Origin: Agrypnia vestita
Lineage: Eukaryota; Arthropoda; Insecta; Trichoptera; Phryganeidae
Assembly (NCBI GenBank): GCA_016648135.1
Contig: JADDOH010001545.1
Coordinates: 62,001-126,000, forward strand
Length of the DNA: 64,000 nt
Direction of reading: 5' to 3'
The position numbers and the translations under genes are program-made. Of the stretch, positions 1 through 11,549 are shown in pieces. The notes under the pieces are model-generated. The model saw only the letters and a program-made list of their open reading frames with translations, ran no database searches and was not told where the DNA came from. The stretch's first letter is position 1. Each line of letters starts with the position of its first letter.

Positions 1-182
1 TCCCAACTCTTAATGACGAGAATAAAAATTTTCTTTTAGTTTCTACTTGAGAGAGGGGGAGACGACGTGACAATGCGACGCGAGATATTATAATGGTTAT
101 CCGTGAATAGTTAAAATATATAAATACGAGTCCAAAGCGACAATGACAATTTTGCCATAATTTTACACTGTGGAAGAAGAAA

Positions 183-592
183 TTAATAAGTGCATATGAA
201 ATAATCCTTTTTCTACAGACTTTAAATACAATACAAGTACTTATTTCATGTAACTTTAGTATAAATTTGAGAATTGTGAGGTAGGTAAAATATAATTGTA
301 GTAATTATAATTGTAATAATTATAATTGTAATATAATTGCGATATAATTCGTTTGAAGCTATGTCAGGCCAGACCACCTAGATGAGAAGGCACCGGAGAA
401 ATCACCTTTCTAAAGGCATTGCAGACATCCGACACCGCAAATAAAGGTATTTAATTTGAAAGAGATATGTGAAAATATACAAATCTTCTTATTTGAGTAC
501 GACGAACACCGAACACCGACGTATACCTACGTTTCGTTTATTTTATTTTTATTCTCATATATTAAGTGTTGGAATAACAATCTTTAGATCCC
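183..592 (+). repeat. Dispersed repeat family A, copy 1
   Basis: About 400 bp matching 3787-4165 in the same orientation, with several indels. Shared blocks include ATTAATAAGTGCAT, GATGAGAAGGCACCGGAG, CGCAAATAAAGGTA and TTAAGTGTTGGAA. No TIR or open frame is seen. It could be a SINE or a solo LTR fragment; the class is not determined. Confidence 0.75.
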
Positions 593-639
593 AATTCGAA
601 ATACGGCCGACTATGTCGAGTCAAATTGGCATAAAAATA

Positions 640-870
640 CAGTTAACAGAATTAGTCCACAATACTTGAAGGTAGTTATTTGCCTAAATTTTGAGTGGAG
701 AATTATTCAACATCAATGTTCTAATGTCGATAGTTATGGAGAAAGGCGAAAGTTTAAATTTTTTCTTAATATTTTTGGCTTATCTTCTGTAAAACGTCTG
801 ACAAACTTTAATACAACTTAAATCGAATATTATAAATTCATTCGCCATTTAGTCACATGAAATTATTAAA
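640..870 (+). repeat. Half copy of a foldback MITE related to 18145-18490
   Basis: Contains the diagnostic run AACATCAATGTTCTAATGTCGATAGTTATGG in broken form, then CTTATCTTCTGTAAAACGT and an ATTCATTCGCC centre. It matches one arm of the 18145-18490 element and more distantly the CAGGGTGT family at 2882-3319. Confidence 0.6.
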
Positions 871-1314
871 ATCTAGAAAAAATTTGAACCAGATTTTTTT
901 TGCAAAGTTTTTATTTATAACTACCTATAACCCGTCAAAAATGACGTATCTTGCAAAACAGCGCTATTAAGAGTAGCGTATCGTCTTGATTGAACACGAG
1001 TTTACAAAAATTGTAAGCAACGAAGACACGAGTGATGTTTCTTTTAAAAAATACATAAACCTTAAAAATTATATCAAATGGAAATTTAAGAACATAATTA
1101 ATTACGTAGTAAAAACAATACCTTGTATAGTTCCAAGAACACAATTTAATACACTAAATGTAAAAAAATAAATTGGATACACTTTCACATTATATTACAA
1201 AAGTCTTGACAAATCTCATTACACTTTTACTTTTACTCTTAAGGTCAACAAGTCTAGTCCAGATATTAATTCGATAATTTTTATGACGATAAATTATTAG
1301 AAGTGCAGTTAACA

Positions 1315-1480
1315 GTTGCGTTACAATTACTAAACCATTTATCATCATATACCATTTATCATAGGCAGAGAGGATGGAGCTACACACTCTTATATCCTGT
1401 CTTCGCATACAAAGCTCGTCGATTGTTGAGGCTCCTGACAGGGCCGTCTTACAGTATCTGGATAACCTGGTCGCTGCAGC
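1315..1480 (-). pseudogene. LINE (non-LTR retrotransposon) 3' coding end, relic
   Basis: Minus-strand translation contains LSGASTIDELCMRR followed by SILSAYDKW. It aligns with the end of the better-preserved copy at 23335-23640 (VRSLNNRRACMRR ... SIVSAYSHG). This is the extreme C-terminus of an endonuclease/reverse transcriptase ORF. Only the tail survives. Confidence 0.65.
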
Positions 1481-1559
1481 TTTCATCTTCACTTTCTTCT
1501 TTCTTTCTTTTTCTTTCCTTATTCGTTCATTATTTACTCCAACATAATTTTTCTAATTT

Positions 1560-2880
1560 ATAAATATAAAATTATTGATTTTTGAAGAACACTCGCTCTT
1601 CTGAAAGAAGGTTAACACTTTGTTGTAACAATGTTCTTATCTTCAGGATACTAGCAATCCTGAAAATGAGATATATCCTTTGATACTAATTATATTTGAA
1701 GAAGAGAACATCGTTTTCGAAACATGTTGATATTTATTTATGATATGGTAAAAACAAAGTTATTTTGATTTTATTTAAAATGATTATTCTACAAACTAAT
1801 TTCGCTTTTCAAATTCACTTTGCAGCATCATTTTATATATAAAATAATTAAAACAAAGCTTTAATTATTTTATTTATAAAATTAATTTCGGTTCATAACG
1901 AGCTTTCTCAATTAAAGTAACATATCTTAACTTCCCGCGTAGAAGACTTTGGGTGTTTTAATATTTTTATATAAAAATGGAAATCTTTTTAGAATTTACA
2001 TAAAGAATAAATTTATATAAAAGTGGCAAAAAAATTGAAGTTAGGACAAGCGCATTATGCATACCTAGGCCCAAAAATAGATAATTTGATACCGGATAAC
2101 TTTAAAAAAATGAGACCACGTACGTGCTCTAAAAAAACAATTGGTGGCTCATTGAAATCAGACGAGAACTATCTGAGAAAACCCTAAAATGAATTCCTGT
2201 GTAATTTTCTCTCAATGTTTTTTGCTTTTTAAAAAATTTTATTAAATTTTTTGTAATTTATATTTTATTTCGATTTCTCTTTTTGCTTTACCTTACTTTA
2301 CCTATAATTCTGTTCCAAATTATTTTATCAAATTTAAATTTATTATGTATTTTTTCGTATAAAAATTTATTGTAAATACTAATTATTTTATCAAATTTAA
2401 ATTTATTATATATTTCTTCGTTTAAAAAATTATATTTTTTAACTCTTTTTGCTAAGTAAATAGTCGACTGCCTTCAAACAGGTAATCCCGAGTTAGGTAG
2501 TCGAAGTGTAATACAATACAAAAAATAAGATATGAATAAAAACTATCATTACTATTATTAATCTGGACGTGCTCGACTTTGAATTAACTCCGTCCCATGT
2601 TCCTACTCGAAGTACAAGATCGATGTTTCACTTATTTTAAGCCAGCTATGAATGGAATTACAGAGGCTTTGGAAAGAATTTTGTTTCGTCTAGGTACATG
2701 TTCTATTGTTGCCTAATGCCTAAATGCACGTACTGGAACAATGGCATTATTGATTATGGTACTTTGGCGAATAAGTGTCAAACTAAAATTTATATTTTTG
2801 ACAATTATTTTTAACAAAATGTACATGTATATTTAGAGTTTTGGCTGCAGTCGCTACGATTAACCAAGATTTCTAAATAT
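1560..2880. other. AT-rich DNA with no recognised gene
   Basis: No coding signature on either strand. The only structure noted is a duplicated block: TATTTTATCAAATTTAAATT at about 2321 recurs at about 2384, followed each time by TATTAT[A/G]TATTT[C/T]TTCGT. Confidence 0.5.
2319..2421. repeat. Two-unit tandem duplication, period about 63 bp
   Basis: Two units of about 40 bp share the core TTTATCAAATTTAAATTTAT, separated by about 20 bp of AT-rich DNA. Confidence 0.65.
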
Positions 2881-2881
2881 A

Positions 2882-3319
2882 CAGGGTTATTTGGAAAACA
2901 TTAATAACCTCGGATGATTATATTCCTGCCTTGATTTTGAGTCAAAAATGTTCAACCAACCATGACCTAATATCAATAGTTATGGAATTATGCAATATTA
3001 ATTTATTCGCTTTGATACAAGTCGAATAAAATGATAAAAACCTTGAAAAATTGAAAAAAGTTTTTTTTACAAGGTTCACATCATTTTATTTAAGTTGTAT
3101 TGAAGCAAATGAATTTTTCATTTTCCATATAAGTTACTGTAACGATAGTTCAACTTTTTGCAAAAAATAAGTCAGATATATTAAAAAAAAATGAAAATGT
3201 TGGTATTGCATATCTCCATAACTATTGATATTAGGTCATGGTTGCTTGTACATTTTAGACTCACAAAATAGGCAGTAATCTAATGGCCAAGTTTCTGCTG
3301 CCAGCTCTGATACACCCTG
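2882..3319. mobile_element. CAGGGTGT-family foldback MITE, full copy, TA-flanked
   Basis: Begins TA-CAGGGTTAT and ends ACACCCTG-TA, giving a TA on both sides. The two halves are inverted copies of each other: CCATGACCTAATATCAATAG in the left half returns as its reverse complement near 3225, and AAACTT...GTATTG arms flank the centre. No open frame. TA duplication and size suit a non-autonomous Tc1/mariner-type element. Other copies are at 26607, 26850, 27950, 32470 and 43765. Confidence 0.8.
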
Positions 3320-3354
3320 TACATATATTTAATTTTGCTTTTTTTAATATACAT

Positions 3355-4735
3355 TAAAAATGAGCTCCGTGGACGACCGAAGTCGAATGATGAATTGAAA
3401 GCTGTGGTGGAAGCGGATTCATTTCGAATAACGTCAGAATTAGCAACGGCCTTCAAAGCAAGTGACAAAATGATATTCATTCATTTGCGAAAATAAGGAA
3501 GTTCGGAAAGTGGGTACCGTATGAACTCACTGAAGGACAACAGCAAGCTCGCGTCGAGACTTACTTTAATTGTCGAGACGGCACATAAACGAGGGAGTTC
3601 TGGATCGGATTGTTACGTGTGATGAAAAGTGGATCCTGTGTGATAACGGAAACGTTCGTCGCGATGGTTGGCCCCAAGAGAGGCGGCCAAACAATGTCCC
3701 AAACCAAACCGCAAACTGCAAACCGAGTGACTGTCGGCCGCATTCCGAAAATAGCAATCTCTAATTTTACACCAGGAAACTGTGGGATTAATAAGTGCAT
3801 GTGAAATAATCCTTTTTCTAGCTTTAAATACAGCATTACTAGATACTTATTTCATGTAATATTAGTCGAAACATGATAATTGTCAGGTTACTTTTGCGAT
3901 AGGTAGGTACTTCGGTAATCTATTTGAACCTCTGTCAGACCAGACCGCCTGGATGAGAAGGCACCGGAGAAATCACTTTTCTAAAGGCACTGCAGACATC
4001 GGTCACCGCAAATAAAGGTACTTAATTTGAGAGAGATGTGTGAAAATATACAAATTTCCTTATTTGAGTACGACGAACACCAACGTATACCTACACCTAC
4101 ATCTCGTTTATTCTTTTTTTATTCTCGTCCATTAAGTGTTGGAACAACAATCATAAAAATCCCATATTTCTATAGTGGCTTGCCGGCATTATTGATTACA
4201 GATTTTTGAGATCTGGCACAACAATTACTGCAGAGGTATAAGGTACTGTCAAGAATTGAAGATGAACAAGCTCGTTATCAAACAACTGAGATTTGTCAAT
4301 TGCTCTACCAATACTTCTCAACTACAACGCTCGTCCACACACTGCATGACGGACCGTCCTAAAATTACTGAACACTTCGACTGGAAACTGTCCGTCATCC
4401 ACCTTACTCGCCAGACCTTGCATCCACTGATTTCCATTTTGTTCGGAAATTGGATAACATGAGAAAAATTTCAACTCCGATCAGGCGGTGAAAAACTACA
4501 GCCGGAAACATACATTGCACTCTTCTTGAAAAAATTGATATTTCACACACTGAAAAAGAAAGAAAGTATTTTTTTAAACAAAATTTTGAGGTTTGGGGTC
4601 TTTTGTTACGCGCACAAAATACTCTCTTACTTCCATAGAATCAATCGCCATAAGAAACTTTTTTTTCATAGTGAATTTAGGAAATTTATATTCTTCGACA
4701 CATTTGTTCGATGCAACAGTATATAAATGTATATA
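3355..4735 (+). pseudogene. mariner transposase relic, interrupted by repeat family A
   Basis: Reads ELRGRPKSNDELKAVVEAD, then after a frameshift KFGKWVPYELTEGQQQARV, a mariner signature. Next comes VTCDEKWILCDN, matching the catalytic (T/S)DEKW(I/V) motif. A frameshift near 3660 and loss of the central part follow. At about 3785-4200 a 380-bp family A repeat separates an ISNFTPGN end from a GTTITAE start, both part of the mariner PG(T/E)TITAE motif. Downstream, NARPHTA-like and FHSEFRKFIFF remnants continue to about 4735. Many stops and frameshifts; inactive. Confidence 0.85.
3787..4165 (+). repeat. Dispersed repeat family A, copy 2, inside the mariner relic
   Basis: Matches 183-592 from ATTAATAAGTGCAT through GAGAAGGCACCGGAGAAATC to TTAAGTGTTGGAA. 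It divides the mariner reading frame, so it inserted after the mariner. A short CCAGGAAAC / CTGGCACAAC similarity at the two junctions may be a target duplication, but this is not clean. Confidence 0.75.
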
Positions 4736-5049
4736 ATATTGAAAAAATCGATACATCACAAGTGAAGTTTTTTGTGAAGAAACATTTTTTTAAATAGACA
4801 ACAAATATGTAATATTGTAAGATATTTAGGTAATATTTTAAAATACGCCTTTGGTACTTAGGAAATCATTTCATTTATGTGTGTGCGTCTTTCATGCCCG
4901 TCCTAGAAGGGTTTAAATAATACTGGTACAATTATTCTCAGTACCTACAGTAGCATTAGTACACATATAAATTTATGTATTTTTTAATTGAGGTTTCATA
5001 TAAGAATACTGTTGTAGTGATTGTAGTCAACTCTTACACGAGAAATGTT

Positions 5050-5330
5050 GTCTAAACTGGCAGCGCAATACTGGACATATCCTTGAAAGACGTAAAATCC
5101 AACGAGTGGGCGGAAAGAAACACTATTAGTACCGACACAGTACGAACTGTCGTCAAGTTAAAGTGGGATATTACGACGGACACGTGGCTAGACTGCTGAT
5201 GAACTGTGGAATGGGGAAAGTGTCCACGGCTGGTCGGACGAACAGAACAGGATCTTGGATGACAAAGAGGTAACGGACGCAGAGGCTGACGAAGAAGATA
5301 ATATGGATAAACTGTAAAAAAAATATTGGT
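5050..5330 (+). pseudogene. LINE C-terminal relic (LKW..GHVAR region)
   Basis: Fragmented translation shows DTVRTVVKLKWD, then in a shifted frame YDGHVARL, then a GRTNR-like block. This order (LKW, GHVAR, GR.R) is the usual C-terminal zinc-knuckle/GRP region of insect endonuclease-reverse transcriptase LINEs. Frameshifted and truncated. Confidence 0.6.
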
Positions 5331-5579
5331 CCAGTCGTTGGAAATAAAATAAAATCAATAAATATCGAGCACGATCACTGAAATGTATTATTCAGTCAAT
5401 TATCTTTAATCTTACGTGTGACGTCCCCTTTTCCGACTCCTCGAAATCACCTAAAATTATACCTACAAAACCAATTAATTAAGGATAACATTAAAACCAT
5501 TTTTGGAGAGATTAGCAGTTCAAATTTAAAATGAAACCAGTCAATCAGCCGTATTCTGAAAAATAACAAGATTTTTTCG

Positions 5580-5662
5580 TGTATAGTTTTCTGGAATATT
5601 CTGCCTCTCTGGCCAGAGAGGCCACATATACATGGCAGAATATCCCAGAAAACTATACACAG
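5580..5662. repeat. Hairpin inside family B copy 1
   Basis: GTGTATAGTTTTCTGG...GAATATTCTGCC is followed by an inner CTCTCTGGCCAGAGAG palindrome and then the inverted arm GGCAGAATAT...ACTATACAC. Absent from the matching family B copy, so it is an insertion. Confidence 0.75.
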
Positions 5663-6010
5663 AAGATTCTGAACGGCCGTGAAAACCTAAGAACATTTTT
5701 AACAAGATTGTTATTTGGTGATTGTTCACCCCAACACTCAAAAATAGAGAAATGTCAAGACATCGGACATGTGACGAAAATATTGACTTTCATTTTGTAT
5801 TTCAACTCTTTTGATGAAGAAACTAGTGGACGTGTATGTGAAACAAACTGATTTTTACCAACTTTTAAAATAATATTTATACTTATTTTATGTACTATTC
5901 ATCAAAAACTTATATTTAAGACAAAACTCCAGATAACAATTACTATAGATCGACCACAATCAAAAGACCATTCCCTAGCTTTGTCCGGTAAGAAAAAAGC
6001 GGGGAAATAA

Positions 6011-6058
6011 GCTTGTAATACGGGCTTGCCAGTTGCCTAGCAAGCCCGTATTACAAGC
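6011..6058. repeat. Perfect short hairpin
   Basis: GCTTGTAATACGGGCTTGC, a 10-base loop, then its exact reverse complement. Arms of 19 bp without mismatch in otherwise decayed DNA suggest a recent small foldback insertion. Confidence 0.85.
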
Positions 6059-6925
6059 CTCAATATAATATTCCAAATAAATATACATTTTTTTAGTTTT
6101 AAAAAGGTTACTTACTCACTAGAAAAACTTGTGTTCATTTTTTGCATCGTAACATATTTTTTGCGCACATTCTTTTAAATGCGGTCTAGCTATAGTTTAC
6201 GTGATGATGTAAATATCGCTTCATCAAATAAGCAGATTTTTTCAAGAATACCCCCAGACAGGAAGTGCGACATTACGATTCATTAATGTGTAAACTTGCA
6301 ACAATGTTGATGTACCTATTTTAATTTAGAATGGTTTTTATGCCATTACTGCACAAATGTTGGGTGTTGAAAAGTAATATCGCATCATTGTATATGTAGA
6401 CATAAAAACATTGGACGCAATTTCTGCCTCTAGTCTTGGGTTTTTGTTGACAATTATTTATGGATCCCTCATACTCCACATTTCCCTCAATCAACATTTT
6501 ATTTAATTATTATAAGTCATTTTGCAGTAATTGAAAAAGTAATTATTAACCGTTGCTGAAAGCGGATGCATAAAATATTTCTAAAGATAACATTTAAATA
6601 GTTTGTATTTACAAATGATAACAAACAAACCCATATTTGCAGAAGAAGATTAAATTTATATTTATGTACAGAAACACGAAAATTTAAAGATGATAAATTC
6701 AAAACAAATTGTACAAAAATCATGTACATGATTCACGATTGTGTGCAAAATAAATGTTTATAATTTATAAAAAAAATTATTTACAAATCATAGAAATAAA
6801 AGAGTAGGCATATATTGTTACGTGCAGCAACCGAGATGAATCACGGTTAGACGGAACTATGAACCAAGAAAAAATCTTTTGAAGAAAAAATGGCTTAAAA
6901 TCCTACTTCCTAAGTTCACTCGGAC

Positions 6926-7657
6926 GTATTCTGAAAATAACATGTTTGTTATTTTGGTTATTGTTACCCCAACACTCAAAATAGACAAGACAAGTAGAAT
7001 AGAGGTGACGCGTTCATTTATGCCCGTGTAATTACTAATTACTTCATTAATTTAAATTTACGAATTTTGAAATTTAAGACGAGGCCTTTGGAAAGTAGTG
7101 AATCTACATAGTCTGATTAGTGTGATGTATTGATCGAGGGAAATGATGAGTACGAGGGATCCATAAATAATTGCCATTAAAAACCCAAGACAGAAAACAG
7201 AAATTGCGTCCCGTTTTTAAGCCTACTTATACGATGGTGCATATCACTTCTCAACACATTTGTGCAGTAATGGCGTATAAATTATTTTAAATTAAAATAG
7301 ATGCATCAATAGTTACACATACACGGATTGTATGATGAATGTCGGACCTCCATAATATTCTTAAAAAAGAGCAATTTATATCATCACGCAAACCAGTCAT
7401 TGTGGAGTATTGTCTAAAATATAAGTTTTTGGTGAATATTATATAAAATAAGTACTTTAAAAGTTGGTAGAAAAAAGTTTCTTTCACACACATGTATTAA
7501 TTTCTTCATCCAAAGAGTTCACATATTAAATTTAAACCAATATCTTCATTACGATGATAGAAATATTGACATTTGACAGATTCCTTGACGTTTCTCTGTT
7601 TTTGAGTGTTGGGGTAACAATCACCAAATTACAATCTTGTTATTTTCAGAATACGCC
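6926..7657 (-). mobile_element. TIR element family B, copy 2, both ends present
   Basis: Left end CGTATTCTGAAAATAACA and right end TGTTATTTTCAGAATACG, followed inward on both sides by GTTACCCCAACACTC or its reverse complement, giving TIRs of about 65 bp. Length is about 730 bp. The right part is an inverted copy of 5551-6480. No intact open frame; non-autonomous. Superfamily not determined. Confidence 0.8.
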
Positions 7658-7798
7658 AGAGTAGTAGTAATTTTTAGTGGTTACATTGTGTTACATGCCG
7701 TTTTACCCACATAACATGCTGAAAATCACTGCAAAAAGTTCAGTATGTACCGAAACGATTTGATGAAACGATTATACGTTTAGAGTTTGTCAGGACTT

Positions 7799-7905
7799 TA
7801 TTAAGGCAATCATCTGGTAATCGAGTCGATATCACATTTTTTTCTCTTAGAACATTTTTGTATGTAAAGGTTACATTACGGTAAATTTTTAGTTACTTCT
7901 TCCGA
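7799..7905 (+). repeat. Fragment of the 1.1-kb palindrome family
   Basis: TTAAGGCAATCATCTGG resembles the terminus TTAAGGCGATCGTCTGG of the palindrome at 23760-24860, and ACATTTTTGTATG occurs at a similar distance inward. One end only. Confidence 0.45.
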
Positions 7906-8027
7906 AAGTCTGTTTATAATTAACATCCTACGCAGCAGCGTGTAGTCACTAGCCAGTTTTCATTTTAAGCAAGCAGTACCTAACTAGAATTTATATGAAA
8001 TAAATTAAATTTTTATATGTATCTCAT

Positions 8028-8161
8028 AATTTCCTATCATAATTATTATCGTACTATTCAGATTTTAACATATCATAATATTCGATAAAATAAATATAGT
8101 TTCCCTTTTTGCACATATTTACGTACGCCTCATTGTTCAATGTACTGACTGTACGCGCCTG
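8028..8161 (+). repeat. Degenerate end of the hAT MITE family F
   Basis: AATTTCCTATCATAATTATTATC, CAGATTTTAACATATCATAATATTC and a terminal CTGTACGCGCCTG parallel 42440-42553, whose end is CACTGCACGCTCCTG. Left end is missing. Confidence 0.5.
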
Positions 8162-8592
8162 ATTCTATGCTATTGTTCACTATTATTATATGTTGAAAGG
8201 GGATATAAATATTTATTCCAAATTATGATTTTGTTTTTCGGTTACTATTAAATCTATCAAATCGGGGACGTAACCGATTTTTATAGATATTTGTTTAATT
8301 CTTTTTAATAATTCCATTTTATAATTGATTCTTTCCGAAAGAAGGCTGAATAATGGATTTCCGGAGGTACTAAACTAAACTACGGAAAGTGAAGCGTAGA
8401 AGTGACAAAACAAGAATGAAAGTAGAATGATTTTTTTCTGTCATTGGCGCTATATGAGGGAGAAAAGGATGATAACGAAGGATGTACGCGAAAGACCTGG
8501 CACAATCAGGCAAACCTTGCCAGAAACTTCAACAACGATAAGAAGATTTACGAAAGTTAAGCACACTTTCTACTCTGATGCGATGGTATTCC

Positions 8593-8690
8593 CCGAATTC
8601 AGAGTCAATACTTAGATTATGTAAAGGTTAATTACGCTTTTAAGGCATACCTAAACCTTTAAATCATCTAAGTATTGACTCTGAATTCGG
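8593..8690. mobile_element. Short TIR MITE, CCGAATTCAGAGTC family
   Basis: 98 bp with near-perfect inverted ends: CCGAATTCAGAGTCAATACT and AGTATTGACTCTGAATTCGG. The inner arms TTATGTAAAGGTTAATTACG and the CCTTTAAATCAT side also pair. Relatives at 18022-18134 and 25734-25800. Confidence 0.85.
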
Positions 8691-8699
8691 ACCTAAGTC

Positions 8700-8721
8700 A
8701 TTCTCAATTTCGATTAAGGAG

Positions 8722-8759
<38 letters not shown>

Positions 8760-8850
8760 GAATAATATTATATATAATATAGATTATATATATATATATA
8801 TATTAATATATATATATAATATAATATATATATATTACATATATAAAATA
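8700..8850. repeat. TA-rich simple repeat
   Basis: Long uninterrupted (TA)n run at about 8723-8757, followed by shorter TATATA/ATTATA blocks to about 8850. Confidence 0.95.
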
Positions 8851-9689
8851 ATAATTTAATTTTTAATAATAATGAAATTCAACTACCACGCTAGCTTCAG
8901 AAATTGTTAGAACTCTGATGAGTGATGATGACTCAAAGTATTCTTAAAATATCAAGAGTTCAAGTGTTCGATAAAAAAAGAGATTTTTTGAAATGTCAAG
9001 GTGATGAGTCACACCATCCCCCTCACCGCCAACAAGGTGGTCCTTAATTCAGGAAATCAACCATTTTATTGTCGTCTCTTAATAGTCATCAAAACCTTTT
9101 TAAATAGAGCAAATTTTGCCAGATAAAGTTACTCAACAAATAATAGATAAAGTTATTTAACAAATAATAATTTGAGATGAAGTTACTCAGCAAACAATGA
9201 TGTAAACCCTCGAAATTCAAACTATAAAAAAGAAAGTAGGTACATCATATATTTAATAAAGCTGTCTTTCACTACAGATAAACATTGATATAAATACAAA
9301 TTGTTGAGTAAAATGCTTAGATTATGCCCTCAAATCGAAAAATGTGTTTGAAGTAAGTTACACGATTGGATTCAAAACAATTGCTTTATTAGTATACACG
9401 TGATATACCCTTAATATTTTCGTTGACTGGAAATATAAGTTTAAAAAATTACAATTATATTTGAAATCATATTGTTACTGGCTAATCCATAAATTTAAAT
9501 AATTTTATGGATTTTAGATTTATTGTTAGCGCTTGACACAGTAATCGAAAGCAATAATTGATATAGAAAACACATTACAATGGCAATCGCCTCTCAGTCG
9601 CTTTTAGGAGACAGACAGGTTACATGATTAGGACAATTTTTTTTCAAAGTATACATTAAGCGCTTAATAATCACGTAGGGAAGAATATA

Positions 9690-10115
9690 TATTACAGCAC
9701 TAATGTCCATCAGTCGTTTTCATATTATCAGAACGATAGATTTTTAATTTAATGGTGAAAATAAATTTGTAAAATCGGAGAAAAATACTTGGGGCGGGGT
9801 ACACAGATAGGGAAAAATTCAATGGAACATAAAATTTGCCAATTACGAAAATAAAGCAACAATGCCTTCGCAAAAAATAGAGGTACGCTTTAACAAAATT
9901 GTAAATATAAACATGAATGAGGCACGAAAACAAATGTAAATAATACTGTTTATTATTAAGTTCGTTATAAAGTTCGCCGAGGTTAACCATTTTTCACATA
10001 CACAAGTATTTAAAATTTGATGTAAAAAAATAATAAAATCAATGCATTAATAAAAAATAGGAATCAATGCATTTAATTAGAACTCGATAAATTAGTATAA
10101 TGAATTATACGGTAT
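9690..10115 (+). repeat. Duplicated segment, copy 1 (matches 10515-10955)
   Basis: Shares with the second copy, in the same order and orientation, GGTGAAAATAAATTTGTAAA, CTTGG(G/A)G(C/T)GGGGTA, ACACAGATAGGG, CATAAAATTT, TGTTTATTA, AATGCATTTAAT and AGAACTCGATAAATTAG. Diverged by substitutions and small indels. No coding signature. Confidence 0.75.
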
Positions 10116-10184
10116 ATATTATAGATAAATTCCTGCATTCACAGGACACCAATGTCCTAATATCAATAGTTGTGGAAATAAGCA

Positions 10185-10440
10185 ACTTCAAAGATTGTTT
10201 TTTTTAAATATTTCTGACATAACTGGTTAAGTTGGCAGATTGTTAGTTGAGCGTGCGAAAGGCACCGGGTTCGATATTCGTCGCCTTAAAAATCGTTTTA
10301 TTATCTATAAATTTTGGAGTTGCCTGTATCGATCCCAGAACCAATAAAGGTGAAAATAAAACTCAAAGCAAGTGTAAGAGCGTTTAAAAATATTCGTAAA
10401 TTTTCGTTCTCTTAATTTCTAACGCAGATATTATGTTAAA
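10185..10440 (+). repeat. SINE-like unit G, copy 1 (tRNA-like promoter boxes)
   Basis: Contains ATTGTTAGTTGAGCGTGCG (possible A box) and CCGGGTTCGATATTCGTCGCC (B box GGTTCGANNTC), then TATCGATCCCAGAACCAATAA. It matches 11550-12138 up to AACGCAGATA. At that point copy 2 has a MITE while this copy does not. Confidence 0.6.
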
Positions 10441-10514
10441 TTTTACTGGTGCACTCGCTGAATATATTAAAAGTAGAATGAAAAAAAAAACAGAAGAGAA
10501 GAAAATTTTATACA

Positions 10515-10955
10515 ACACAGTTATCGCCATCAATCGCGTTCATGAGATAAACATATCGGGACGATCAATTTTTAATATAATAGTGAAAATAAATTGGAAA
10601 AATCGCAGGAAAATTCTTGGAGTGGGGTATATATGGGGAACACAGATAGGGCAGAAATGCAATCGTACATAAAATTTTAAAAATTTTGTCAATTATGAAA
10701 AAAAACAATACCATCGCAAAAAATATCGTACAATTGAGCACAATTAGAAATAGAGGAGCACGAATGAAGCAAGAAAATAGATGTAAACATCTGTTTATTA
10801 AAATGAGCTATTAAGTTTTTTTATATAAGATGAATAATGAGAATTATATAAGATGAAATATGAATTTAAAATTTGATAAATAAATAATCAAGTATATACA
10901 TTTATCAAAATACAATTAATGCATTTAATAAGAACTCGATAAATTAGCACAACGT
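10515..10955 (+). repeat. Duplicated segment, copy 2 (matches 9690-10115)
   Basis: See the copy at 9690. This copy carries CATAAAATTTTAAAAATTTTGTC and the final AGAACTCGATAAATTAGCAC. A short open frame at its start is not conserved between the two copies, so it is not coding. Confidence 0.75.
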
Positions 10956-11549
10956 AATTCTGTGGGCAAAAAGCATAACCATAGGCATAAGTTAAAAATA
11001 CAGGTTTTCGGGAGAGCCAAAACAAAATTTTGGAACTTCTTTGTTTACGGAATACCTCCTTGTTATTTTTATCTAATTTTTGGACCAGTAATTTTGTTTT
11101 TTACACCAGAACGTTAAACCAAGTTAACCAATGTTTATTTTTCTTAGTTGTTTCATGCCAAATTTTTCAATGTAAAATTTTCAATATAAATTTTTCAAAT
11201 GTAATTTGTCCTTTTTCAAAAAATTAGAAAATAGTCGCCTTTTATTTTATTTTCCGACGCATCTAACTTTTCCTTGCTACATATATATCTAAAGAACAAC
11301 TCCGCATATTTAACTCTAAACTCTATTTTATTGACTCGTTCAGTTGTTCCTTTCGCCCACAAAATTATACGAAGTAGTTTTACATTTTAGGGGGGAAATA
11401 GAGCTAGTCCACAATATTTTAGTTATTTGCCTTGTTTAGGTAGTAGTAGTTTAGGTAGTTGCCTACCTAAATCATGAGTTCAAAATTGATATATTTATGT
11501 TTAAGTGTAATATTAATTTATGTTTTAATTATTAGATGTAAAAATGTGA

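Larger units (their letters stand above)
5551..6490 (+). mobile_element. TIR element family B, copy 1 (one end, with insertions)
   Basis: Starts CGTATTCTGAAAAATAACA and contains GTGATTGTTCACCCCAACAC, AAACTTATATTTAAGACAA, GCCATTACTGCACAAATG and AATTATTTATGGATCCCTC. All recur in the same order on the reverse strand of 7140-7657. Two hairpin insertions interrupt it (5580-5662 and 6011-6058). No coding capacity recognised. Confidence 0.75.
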
